From Bradyrhizobiaceae bacterium (GTDB lineage Bacteria > Pseudomonadota > Alphaproteobacteria > Rhizobiales > Xanthobacteraceae): a stretch of DNA of 54,411 nt. Where the stretch lies: assembly GCA_003105195.1 (NCBI GenBank), contig PQAH01000048.1, forward strand, positions 1-54,411, given 5' to 3'. Positions 32,116-39,979 of this stretch are shown piece by piece (positions within the stretch are counted from its first letter, which is position 1; every line of letters starts with the position of its first letter). The notes below the pieces were generated by a model. It searched no databases, was not told the origin of the DNA, and was given only the letters and a program-made list of their open reading frames with translations. The translations under genes were made by a program, and so were the position numbers.

Positions 32116-32745
32116 ATGGCCTTCCCGCTCGACTACGCAATCTCGGCGCTGGTCACGCTGGCCGTGGTCGTGGACCCGGTGGGGTTGGCGCCGGCCTTCC
32201 TGGCCGTGACGGCGGGACTGCCGCCGCCCGCGCGCCGCCAGGTCGCGGTGCGCGCCACCCTGATCGCGGCTGCGATCCTGACCGGCGCCGCAGTGATCGG
32301 CGACTGGCTGCTGCGCACCCTCGCCATCTCGCTGCCGGCCTTCCGGATCGCGGGCGGGCTGCTGCTGTTGTGGATCGCGACCGAGATGGTCTTCGGCACA
32401 CGCACGGAGCGCAAGTCCCGCACCCTCGACGACGCGGTCGAGGAGCACGTGCAGAACATCGCGGCCTTCCCGCTCGCCATCCCGCTGATGGCGGGCCCGG
32501 GCGCGATCACGGCGACCGTGCTGCTCGCCGGCCAGGCAAGGCCCGACCCGGTGCGCCTCGTCGTGCTGGTCGGCGCCATCGTGCTCGTCTGCGCGGCCTG
32601 CTTCGTGGTGTTCCTGGCCGCGACCCGCATCGCCCGGCTGCTCGGCATCACGGGCAATGTCGTGCTCTCGCGCCTGCTCGGCGTGCTGCTCGCCGCGCTC
32701 GCGGTGCAGTTCGTGATCGACGGCGTGCGGGCCGCGATCGGATGA
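32116..32745 (+). CDS. MarC family integral membrane protein
   Basis: 209 residues with six hydrophobic segments. FPLAIPLMAGPGAITATVLL is the MarC/YchE signature, with VVVDPVGLAPAFLAV near the start. The family is of unknown function (once linked to multiple antibiotic resistance). It is divergent from gyrA and its stop lies 4 bp from the convergent SGNH-protein gene. A perfect hairpin abuts its start codon. Confidence 0.9.
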   Translation: MAFPLDYAISALVTLAVVVDPVGLAPAFLAVTAGLPPPARRQVAVRATLIAAAILTGAAVIGDWLLRTLAISLPAFRIAGGLLLLWIATEMVFGTRTERKSRTLDDAVEEHVQNIAAFPLAIPLMAGPGAITATVLLAGQARPDPVRLVVLVGAIVLVCAACFVVFLAATRIARLLGITGNVVLSRLLGVLLAALAVQFVIDGVRAAIG

Positions 32746-32749
32746 GGCG

Positions 32750-33718
32750 TCACGGCCCGGTCAGCAGCCCCTCGAGGTCGCGCCGGAAGAACTCGGTCAG
32801 GCCCGTGCGATTGAGGTGGTCCGTATCGAAATAGTAGCGCGGCTCGCCGAGGCGCTGGGAGAGGTCGTGGAACGCCACCCCCTCGGCGGCGAGGAGGCGC
32901 GTGACCGCGGCGTCGAAATCGGCCTCCCCGGGAAGGCGGCCGCGGAATTGCGCCGGGAGCGGCATCTTCACCACCACGATGCGGGTGCCGTGGCTCCGCG
33001 CCAGGGCGATCAGCGCCGCGAACGCATCGAGGTAGCGCGCGAGCGCGGTCGCGTCCGGCGGCTTCGGATAAAGATAGGCGATGCGCTTGCTCACCGCGGT
33101 CGACGACGGCCGGTAGACCCGCTCGAACTGGGTCTCTCCTTCCCAGATGTCGGGCGCGAAGCGCTCGCGGTTGTTGATCTTGGAGAAGCCGGTCAGGTAG
33201 TCGAGCAACGCACGGGCGTCGACCCCCTCCTCGCGCACGTAGCGCGCGAGGCGCCGGGCGATCGCGGAATCGAACGGGGTACGGCGCAGCAGCTTCGCGT
33301 CGGCGAAGCGCTCCTCGTTCCAGGCCGCCGAATAGAATGCGAAGGAGTCGAGCACGTAGAGGACGGCGCCGGTGCGCCGCTTGGTGAGGAACTGCTCGAG
33401 AACGAAGCGGTTGTAGATCGGCCCGGTGCCGGGCGAGGCCAAATTGAGAATCTTCAGCCCGGTCTCGCGCTCCATGGTGGCGTTGAAGTCGGCGAAGTCC
33501 AGCGTCATGGCGTGGGAGGCGCCGAGGATCACCCAGTCGAAGCGTTCGTGCGCCGCGGTCGCGATCTTGAAGAAGGGATTGCTGCGCCCGGTGGTGTACA
33601 GCAGTCGCTCCGACGCAAAGACGAGGCCGCCATAGATCCCGAGCCCGATCAGGACGAACAGGAGTGCTGCGCGACCGGGGCGGCGCGACGCGGATACGGC
33701 TGGGATCTCGACGGTCAT
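32750..33718 (-). CDS. SGNH/AlgX-like membrane-anchored protein, partner of MBOAT acyltransferase
   Basis: 322 residues. A single N-terminal membrane anchor (about 18-36) is followed by a periplasmic domain starting WVILGASHAMTLDF (G-x-S nucleophile motif) and ending with DTDHLNRTG, which supplies the Asp-x-x-His of the SGNH fold. Such proteins act with MBOAT enzymes to transfer acyl (usually acetyl) groups to exported polysaccharides, as AlgJ/AlgX do with AlgI. It lies 3 bp after the MBOAT gene. Acceptor unknown. Confidence 0.8.
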   Translation of the reverse strand: MTVEIPAVSASRRPGRAALLFVLIGLGIYGGLVFASERLLYTTGRSNPFFKIATAAHERFDWVILGASHAMTLDFADFNATMERETGLKILNLASPGTGPIYNRFVLEQFLTKRRTGAVLYVLDSFAFYSAAWNEERFADAKLLRRTPFDSAIARRLARYVREEGVDARALLDYLTGFSKINNRERFAPDIWEGETQFERVYRPSSTAVSKRIAYLYPKPPDATALARYLDAFAALIALARSHGTRIVVVKMPLPAQFRGRLPGEADFDAAVTRLLAAEGVAFHDLSQRLGEPRYYFDTDHLNRTGLTEFFRRDLEGLLTGP

Positions 33719-33721
33719 GGC

Positions 33722-35173
33722 TCAGAACTGCATGTAGATGAACTCCTTCGCCTGCCAGCGGCCGAGCAGCAGCAGGGCGAAGATCACGAGATAGAAGACG
33801 GCCCAGCGCAGCCAGGCCGGCGCCGCCGCGAGACGCTGCAGCACCGGCCGGCGCTCGTCCAGGATCTCCACCGCGACCAGCAGGCCGATCAGGGCGAAGC
33901 CGAGGGCGTGCTCGGCGGTGAACGGGTAGCGCGGGATCAGGCCCGGCAGCTCGGTCAGGCGGCTGCCGATCTTCTGCAGGATCAGGAGCGCCTCGTTCAC
34001 CGACTTGGCGCGGAAGAACACCCAGGCAATCGCGATCAGGTGGAAGGTGAGGAGCACGCGCAGGACATGCAGCGGCAGGCCGTCGCGAACGCGCGGCAAC
34101 AGTGCGCCGGCGCGGCGCCAGAAGGAGCGCGTCGCCAGGCCCACCCACTGGTAGACTCCGTTCAGCGCGCCCCACACCAGGAAGGTCCAGCCGACGCCGT
34201 AGCCGAGGCCCGCGTGCCAGAGGCCGCTCGCCAGGAAGACGATCATGAGATTGCCGGCGCGGCGCAAGGTGCCGGCCCGGCTGCCGCCGAGCGGGATGTA
34301 GAGGTAGTCGCGGAACCAGCGGCCGAGCGAGACGTGCCAGCGTGCGGCCCAGAACTCCGCGGTGCTGCGCGAGAGATAGGGCCGGCGGAAGTTCTCCATC
34401 AGCCGGACGCCGAACAGGAGCGAGACGCCGAGCGCGATGTCGGTATAGCCGGAGAAGTCGCAATAGATCTGGAACGCGAAGAAATAGACGCTGATCAGAA
34501 GCTCCATCGGGGCCGCGAAGGCCGCGATGGCGAAGTTGCGGTCGACCAGCGGCGCCAGGTTGTCGGCGATCACCACCTTCTTGAACAGGCCCCAGCCGAT
34601 CAGCTGCAGGCCGAGCAGCAGCCGGTCGGGGTCGCTGCGCAGGCCCTTCCAGGCCTGCGGCAGGAAGGTCGTGGCGCGCTCGATCGGGCCGGCGAAGATC
34701 TTCGGAAAGTAGGCGACGTAGAGCGCCAGGTGCCCGGCATCCGTCCGTTCCGGCACCTCGCGGCGGTAGGCATCGACCAGGTAGCTCGCCGCCGAGAAGG
34801 CGTAGAAGGAGAAGCCGGCCGGCGCCGTGACGCCGATGCGCGGAAGCGCGCCCGCCGCGAGGCCGGCAAGACGCTCGACCTCGCCGGCGAGAAAATCATG
34901 GAACTTGAAGGCGACCAGCGCACCGAGCACGGCGATGAGCCCGGCCACCAGGGCGGTCCTGCGACCACGGCCCTCTCCGCGCATCGCGCGCCCGCAAGCG
35001 ATGACGACCAGCGTCACCGCGCCGAGGAAAATCAGGTTGGACGGCTGCCAGATGCCGTAGAAGAGCCAGCTCGCCAGCAGCAGCCAGACCCAACGCACGC
35101 CGACCGGGAGAAGCGCGAAGACCAGCAGCGCCAGCGGCAGGAACACGAAGAACTCGAGCGACGTGAACAGCAT
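33722..35173 (-). CDS. MBOAT family membrane-bound O-acyltransferase (AlgI-like)
   Basis: 483 residues, about 11 membrane segments. Family features are the opening [41 protein letters not shown]-like segment, [13 protein letters not shown]-like [20 protein letters not shown], the [25 protein letters not shown]-like region, and the catalytic histidine in [13 protein letters not shown]. It moves acyl groups from the cytoplasm to the periplasm for O-acylation of a glycan. It sits 49 bp after the first c-type cytochrome gene on the same strand, so it may belong to the same transcript. Confidence 0.92.
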   Translation of the reverse strand: [483 protein letters not shown]

Positions 35174-35222
35174 GCGTTCCGCCTCTCAGCGCCGGACGCT
35201 TCCGCCCGCCTCGCCCTCGCGG

Positions 35223-35819
35223 TCAGTACGACGCGCCGCCGGCGCGCAGATCCACCGGCACCTGGTCGATCGGAATGCCGGCATTGAGCACCAGATAGCT
35301 CGCCAGCGCCTCGCGCTCCCGGGGCGTGAGCTTGATCTCGACATGGCTCGGCTTGTTCATGGTGCCGAGCCAGTGCTCCCTGGACCGGTCCTGGGTGATC
35401 GTGACCGTGATGATGTGGCAGGACTGGCAGTACTCGAGCGCGAGGTCGCGCCCGTCGCGCGGCAGCAGCGTCTTCCAGTCGGCCCTGGCCAGGTCGGCCG
35501 GGATCCTCGCGGTGGGCAACGGCATGTTGAAGGCGAGGTAGTCGGCGAGCGTCAGGAGCTCGCGCTCCTCCAGCGCCTGCAGCGCCGGGATCGCCTTGGC
35601 GCGAGCCTTCAACTCCTCGACCCATTGATCGCGGCTGTGTCTCGCGCTCAGCAGGGCGCGGACATCGGCCGCGGGCGGCTTGCCCTCGAGAACCTGGGCC
35701 AGCAGCGAGCGGCCGCCGAGCGGAATGAAATCGAAGATCGGATCGTATTCGGCGCGCAGCGGTCCGACCAGCGTCGGGACCGCGATCAGCGCGAGGGCGA
35801 AGAGATGGCGCAAACGCAT
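35223..35819 (-). CDS. c-type cytochrome, two-half fold with one heme site (paralogue 1)
   Basis: 198 residues with signal peptide (1-23, ending LRA). The single heme site CQSCH is C131-C134-H135, with a possible Met ligand at M154 (GTMNKPSH). The C-terminal half (about 120-192) repeats the pattern of the N-terminal half: RDQWVEEL...EERELLTLADYLAFNMPLP against REHWLGTM...PREREALASYLVLNAGIP, but the first half has no CxxCH. It is homologous to the neighbouring cytochrome along its length. Its periplasmic location and position after dehydrogenase E1 genes suggest an electron acceptor role. Confidence 0.8.
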   Translation of the reverse strand: MRLRHLFALALIAVPTLVGPLRAEYDPIFDFIPLGGRSLLAQVLEGKPPAADVRALLSARHSRDQWVEELKARAKAIPALQALEERELLTLADYLAFNMPLPTARIPADLARADWKTLLPRDGRDLALEYCQSCHIITVTITQDRSREHWLGTMNKPSHVEIKLTPREREALASYLVLNAGIPIDQVPVDLRAGGASY

Positions 35820-35852
35820 GGCTCTGGTCCTTTGCTGCGGCCGGCTTCCGGG

Positions 35853-36407
35853 TCAGAAGCGCAGCTCCGGCGGGACGTCCTCGGTCTTCATCGGCATGTT
35901 GATGGCCGAGTAGCGGGCGAACTCCTCGCGCTCTCGTACCGTCATCTTCATCTCGCGATGGAAGGGAGACTGGAACATGTTGAGCCAGGCCCGCACGTCG
36001 CGATCCTGGGTCAGGTGGCTCGTGAACAGGGAGTGGCAGAACTGGCACTCGTTCCAGGCGAGGTCGCGACCGTCGCGCGGCAGGACATTCGCGGCATCAG
36101 CCGGCGAGCGGACTGCGGCGAGGGCGGCCGCCGGCACCGGCGCGTTGACCGCCAGGTAGGCGACCAGCGTGCGCCGCTCCTTCTCGCCGAGCGCCGCCAG
36201 GCGCGGGCCGAGAAGCTCGCCCCACTCCGCCTCGCTGCCTTTCGCGGTCGCGATCCGGCGCAGCTCCGCGAGGTCGTCGCCGACCAGCTCGAGCAACAGG
36301 GTCTTGCCGCCCTTCGGCATGAAGCGCTCGTCGTTCTGCGTCTGGGCGGGCGCCGCTGCGAGCAGCGTGAGGCCGATGGCCGCGGCGAGCGACCGAGGCG
36401 CGATCAT
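35853..36407 (-). CDS. c-type cytochrome, two-half fold with one heme site (paralogue 2)
   Basis: 184 residues from ATG 36407, overlapping the upstream zinc-protein stop as ATGA. A signal peptide occupies about 1-23. The heme site is CQFCH (C121-C124-H125) with candidate Met144 in WLNMFQSPFH. It shares LPRDGRDLAxxxCQxCH, TQDR and PxHxEMKMTxRERE with paralogue 1, from which it is 33 bp distant. As there, an N-terminal half-copy (EKERRTLVAYLAVNAPVP) lacks heme cysteines. Part of the cluster with Tat-exported enzymes; partner unknown. Confidence 0.8.
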   Translation of the reverse strand: MIAPRSLAAAIGLTLLAAAPAQTQNDERFMPKGGKTLLLELVGDDLAELRRIATAKGSEAEWGELLGPRLAALGEKERRTLVAYLAVNAPVPAAALAAVRSPADAANVLPRDGRDLAWNECQFCHSLFTSHLTQDRDVRAWLNMFQSPFHREMKMTVREREEFARYSAINMPMKTEDVPPELRF

Positions 36408-36718
36408 GACCCCCTCGGGACCAGGCGGTCGTCGAAGGAGAAGACCGGGACGTTGATTTCGCGGCGCGCCCGCTCGGCCGGAAAGCCGTCGCCGCGCATG
36501 AGGTCGAGCACCGTGACGGTTGCGTCGTCGAAGTAGCGCTCGTGGCAGGTCTCGCAGACGAGCGCCGGAATGTCCTCGATGACGACCAGCCGGTCGTCGT
36601 CCCAGAAGGCGGTCCGCACGCGCGCGGCGTGGATTCTCGTGCTGCCGCAGTTCTCGCAACGGGCGGCCGCGTCCTCGCCCGCCTCGATCTCGACTTCCAC
36701 GACTGTCTTGACTTCCAT
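36404..36718 (-). CDS. YgiT-type zinc-finger protein
   Basis: 104 residues from ATG 36718. Two CxxC pairs, C21/C24 (CENCGS) and C55/C58 (CETCHERYFDD), form a probable zinc site like that of MqsA/YgiT N-terminal domains. No helix-turn-helix follows; the C-terminus reads REINVPVFSFDDRLVPRGS. There is no signal peptide, so it is cytoplasmic. It is coupled to the cytochrome gene by a 4-bp overlap and lies 74 bp after the E1-beta gene. Possibly a regulator or chaperone of the cluster; that is inference. Confidence 0.7.
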   Translation of the reverse strand: MEVKTVVEVEIEAGEDAAARCENCGSTRIHAARVRTAFWDDDRLVVIEDIPALVCETCHERYFDDATVTVLDLMRGDGFPAERARREINVPVFSFDDRLVPRGS

Positions 36719-36792
36719 TGAGGGCGCTCCCGTTCCGCTCGGTGTGGTCGAGGCCGCGGGCGGCGACTCCGCCCGCGGCCGGCACGATCTTG

Positions 36793-37764
36793 TCAGCCGA
36801 CCAGCTTCTTGGCGGCGGCGACGATGTGGTCCGCATTCGGACGCATCCACAGGAACATCTCGGGTGCGGCCGGCGGCGGGGCGTCCGGGAAGGCGACGCG
36901 CTTGAAGCGGGCGCCGTCCACGTTCTCGGCGGCGCGGGCGATCACCTCGGCGCCCGGGCACAGGGTGTAGTAGGACTGGTCGACCGTGAGCAGGCGCTTG
37001 GTCTTGCGCACCGAGTTCACGATGGTCGCGGTGTCGATCGGCTTGAGGCTGCGCAGATCGATGGTTTCGACCTTCATGCCCTGGCTCTTGAGCAGCTCGG
37101 TTGCCTTGAGCACCTCCGGCATGCCGCCGCCCGAGCCCACGATGGTGATGTCGCTGCCCTCGGAGCGGATCGCCGCCTTGTCGAGCGGGGTCGTATACGG
37201 CTCGTCGGGCACATCCTCGATCAGGTCGCGCAGCCCGGCCGGATAGAGGAAGGCCACCGGGTTGCGGTCGCGCAGCGCCGACACCATCATGCCCTTGGCA
37301 TCGGTCGGATTGGACGGCACCACCGTCTTCAGACCCGGGATGTGGGCATAGTAGGTGTCGATCTCGTAGTCCGAGTGCTGTCCCGCGAAGCCGGGCGTCT
37401 GGCCGGTCATCTCGAGGATGAAGACCACGGGCATCTCGGCGTCGCCACCCGTCATGCTGCGCAGCTTGCCGGCATGGTTCTGCAGCATCTGGAAGCACAT
37501 GCAGTTGCCTTGATAGGGGATGTAGGTCGCGGCCCGCGAGCCGGCGAGACCGGCGCCGAGCACGCAGCCCGCCATCCAGTTCTCGTCGATGCCGGTGTTG
37601 ACCACCCGCTTGCGGCCGAACTCGCGCTCCAGATTGATCACCGGCCGCCCCGGCGTGGAGGCCACCGGCGCGGTCAGCTCGAAGATCCAGATCATGTTGG
37701 GATCCTGGCGCATCTCGTGCTGAACCGCCTCCAGGACCGAGTACATGAAGCTCTTGCGTGCCAT
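36793..37764 (-). CDS. TPP-dependent dehydrogenase E1 component, beta subunit (pyruvate/acetoin dehydrogenase type)
   Basis: 323 residues from ATG 37764, preceded by GGAGAACGACC. The transketolase-like pyrimidine-binding domain is at the N-terminus (catalytic-type Glu in GIDENWMAGC, E61; IPYQGNCMCFQML), followed by the C-terminal transketolase domain (SDITIVGSGGGMPEVLKA, DLRSLKPIDTATI, VDQSYYTLCPGAEV). It normally forms an alpha2-beta2 heterotetramer with E1-alpha, encoded 49 bp upstream. It has no signal peptide of its own; if exported, it would travel bound to the Tat-bearing alpha subunit. No lipoyl E2 or E3 gene is in the window. Confidence 0.85.
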   Translation of the reverse strand: MARKSFMYSVLEAVQHEMRQDPNMIWIFELTAPVASTPGRPVINLEREFGRKRVVNTGIDENWMAGCVLGAGLAGSRAATYIPYQGNCMCFQMLQNHAGKLRSMTGGDAEMPVVFILEMTGQTPGFAGQHSDYEIDTYYAHIPGLKTVVPSNPTDAKGMMVSALRDRNPVAFLYPAGLRDLIEDVPDEPYTTPLDKAAIRSEGSDITIVGSGGGMPEVLKATELLKSQGMKVETIDLRSLKPIDTATIVNSVRKTKRLLTVDQSYYTLCPGAEVIARAAENVDGARFKRVAFPDAPPPAAPEMFLWMRPNADHIVAAAKKLVG

Positions 37765-37813
37765 GGTCGTTCTCCAATTCGTGCCAAGCGTGACGTTGTG
37801 GGAGACGCGGCGG

Positions 37814-39031
37814 TCAGCCGAACTGGCGTGCCGCGACCTCGCCCTCGACGAAGACGTGCTTCAGGCCGTCCTCCGGCTTGGCGGTCGGCTGCTTGTCGGC
37901 CCAGGCGAAGGCGTCGATCATCTCCTGCTTCGCCGCCGCCTCGATGGCGTCGGCCTTCGCGCGGTCGAAGACCTTCCAGGCGATGAGCGTGCTGCGGCTG
38001 ATGTCGACCGGATCGCGCGACATCCAGGCGCGCAGCTCGCGTTCCGGCCGGAACGAGGTGATGGCCAGCGGATCGTAGCCGAACGCGCCGAGCTCGCCGG
38101 GCTTGGCGCCGGGCGCGCCCCAATGATTGTAGTAGCGGTAGGTCTTGGCCTCGATCAGCGTCGGCCCCTCGCCGGCCCGCGCCCGCTCCACGGCTTCCTT
38201 GGCCGCGTTGTAGACCTGCACGACGTCCTGGCCGTCCACCACCACGCCGGGGATGCCGTAGGTCTTGGCGGCGACGGCGATGTCCTTCATCGGGCAGGAA
38301 TAGGAGTAGTGCGCGTACTGGTGATAGAGGTTGTTCTCCAGCACGTAGATGAAGGGCAGCTTGAGCAGCGCCGCATTGTTGAGCGTGCTGTGGAAGTGCG
38401 GCGTCGCATAGGTGCCGTCGCCGCCGTAGTTCACCACCACCTGCTTGCTGCCGCGGGCGCGGATCGCGAAGGCCGATCCGGTGGCGATCACCGGCCCGGG
38501 CCCGATCATGCCGTCGGCGCCCATGAAGCCGACCGACTTGTCGGCGATGTGCATCTCGCCCGCATAGCCCTTGTTCAGACCCGTCGCCTTGAACTCGTAT
38601 TCGGCGGCCATCTTGCGCACGTCGACGCCCTTGGCGATGGCATGGCCGGACGGCCGGTGGGTGCTGTAGACGAGGTCGGCCTCCATGATGCCGCCGGTGT
38701 TCTTCAGCGCGGCCGAGACGCCGGCCGCAACGGCCTCCTGGCCGACATAGAAATGGTTGTAGCCGCGATAGTTCGGCTCGGTGAGCATCTTGTCGGCGCA
38801 GGTGCGCTCGAACCAGCGGATGCGCTGGATCGTCGTGTACATGTGGATCAGCTGATCGGGCCCAAGATCCTTGGCCCAGAAGCCGATCTCGCCGTCGGCC
38901 CAGGCGGCCTGGCTGCCGAGCGAGACCGCCGCTCCTGCGCCGGCGATGCCGCGCAGGAACGTTCGCCGCGTCGCGGCCGGCTCGCGCCGGTCCCGCGAAT
39001 CCTTCTCGAGTACGTCGTGTCGTGCAGTCAT
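37814..39031 (-). CDS. TPP-dependent dehydrogenase E1 component, alpha subunit, with Tat signal peptide
   Basis: 405 residues from ATG 39031, preceded by AAGGGAGGTCTGCA, so the start upstream of the signal is well supported. A twin-arginine signal, TRRTFLRG (21-28), is followed by a hydrophobic stretch and an A-W-A cleavage site (43-45). The mature E1-alpha domain has the TPP motif GDG (204-206) to NN (233-234) with Y236 as further Mg ligand, YNHFYVGQEAVAAGV and the active-site loop TYRYYNHWG. Export of a folded TPP enzyme to the periplasm is unusual for this family, which normally feeds lipoyl-E2 in the cytoplasm. Neighbours are E1-beta and c-type cytochromes, suggesting oxidation coupled to cytochrome c. 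The substrate is unknown. Confidence 0.85.
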   Translation of the reverse strand: MTARHDVLEKDSRDRREPAATRRTFLRGIAGAGAAVSLGSQAAWADGEIGFWAKDLGPDQLIHMYTTIQRIRWFERTCADKMLTEPNYRGYNHFYVGQEAVAAGVSAALKNTGGIMEADLVYSTHRPSGHAIAKGVDVRKMAAEYEFKATGLNKGYAGEMHIADKSVGFMGADGMIGPGPVIATGSAFAIRARGSKQVVVNYGGDGTYATPHFHSTLNNAALLKLPFIYVLENNLYHQYAHYSYSCPMKDIAVAAKTYGIPGVVVDGQDVVQVYNAAKEAVERARAGEGPTLIEAKTYRYYNHWGAPGAKPGELGAFGYDPLAITSFRPERELRAWMSRDPVDISRSTLIAWKVFDRAKADAIEAAAKQEMIDAFAWADKQPTAKPEDGLKHVFVEGEVAARQFG

Positions 39032-39138
39032 TGCAGACCTCCCTTCGAAGCGAATGGTCCATTGCCGGGCGATCGCCCGGATACGCGGTACTGCGTCCTC
39101 ATCGCCGCGCCCTGCGTCGGCCGCACCCCCGGGGAGTG

Positions 39139-39804
39139 TCACGCGGGGTGGCCGACGGGCTGAGCAAAGGTCACGATCTGGTCGACGCGCAGCCCCATCC
39201 GTTGCGGCAGGCCGGCGCGGTCGATGCTGCCGAGAATGACGGTGGCGAGCCCGGCCGAAGCGCAGAACAGATAGACATTCTCGCCGATAATGGCGGCGTC
39301 GACATGGGCATTGAGCACCTGGTCCTCGCGCGGCGCCTTCGCCATGCGCGCGAGATCGGCCGCATAGACGAGCACCACCGGCGCGGTGGCCGCGAAGGTC
39401 ATGCTGCTGGTCCGGGCCCGGATGTCGGTGTCGAGAACGGGCGCGAGCGCATGCGCCTTCGGCTCGTAGACGAAGACGCCTTCGGCCGTGCAGGCATATA
39501 CGTCGGTCTCGATGGAATGCCGCCAGGACGGCGCGGTGCGGTCGGCGGTCTCGGGCCGGTTGATGCCGAAGGCCGCCCACAACAGGTCGGACATCGTCTG
39601 CGGATCGAGCGGCCGCGTCGCGAAGCTGCGCGTGGAACGACGCCGCATCAGCGCCTGCATGACGGGCAATCCGCCGTCGGTCCGCGGCGGCGGTAGCGCC
39701 ACGCGCTGAAGGGCGGCTCGTGCCTGCGGGGCGCTCGCCACCCCGGCGGCCGCGACGGCGGACACGCCGACGATCACGTCACGCCGATTCCAACCCCTCC
39801 GCAT
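39139..39804 (-). CDS. nitroreductase-family (SagB-like) FMN protein with Tat signal peptide
   Basis: 221 residues from ATG 39804, after GGGGAGGCGGCC. The N-terminus MRRGWNRRDVIVGVSAVAAAG...APQARA carries a twin-arginine motif (R7-R8) and hydrophobic core. The body has the FMN-binding opening MRRRSTRSFATRPLDPQTMSDLLWAAFGINRP, and ends with HVDAAIIGENVYLFCASAGLATVILGSID, the usual nitroreductase/SagB pattern. Such enzymes bind FMN; export by Tat fits pre-loading with cofactor. NAD(P)H is not available in the periplasm, so its electron partner must be another protein. First gene of the putative exported module, 107 bp before E1-alpha. Confidence 0.8.
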   Translation of the reverse strand: MRRGWNRRDVIVGVSAVAAAGVASAPQARAALQRVALPPPRTDGGLPVMQALMRRRSTRSFATRPLDPQTMSDLLWAAFGINRPETADRTAPSWRHSIETDVYACTAEGVFVYEPKAHALAPVLDTDIRARTSSMTFAATAPVVLVYAADLARMAKAPREDQVLNAHVDAAIIGENVYLFCASAGLATVILGSIDRAGLPQRMGLRVDQIVTFAQPVGHPA

Positions 39805-39942
39805 GGCCGCCTCCCCTGCATTCACCCGTAGACATATGAGGCGGCAACTGGCCACGATCCGCGTTGCGAAATATCAATAAGAACGGCTTAGCCATGCGCA
39901 CGCGTCGGAACAGCTCCGACAGGTCAAGAGCGCTGTCCGAGT

Positions 39943-39958
39943 TGTCGCAAAGGCGACA
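39943..39958 (-). terminator. short hairpin after the decarboxylase gene
   Basis: TGTCGC (39943-39948), AAAG loop, GCGACA (39953-39958), 21 bp past the decarboxylase stop. It is a weak signal without a T tract, so read-through into the nitroreductase gene remains possible. Confidence 0.25.
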
Positions 39959-39979
39959 CGTTTGCGGTGACGGGCCGCG

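Noticed and set aside
32816..35287. Plus-strand frame of 823 residues
   Set aside because: Shadow of the SGNH and MBOAT genes on the minus strand.
36404..36718. CETCH in the zinc protein as a heme c site
   Set aside because: The protein has no signal peptide and CETCH pairs with an earlier CENC as a zinc ribbon, so cytochrome assignment is not supported.
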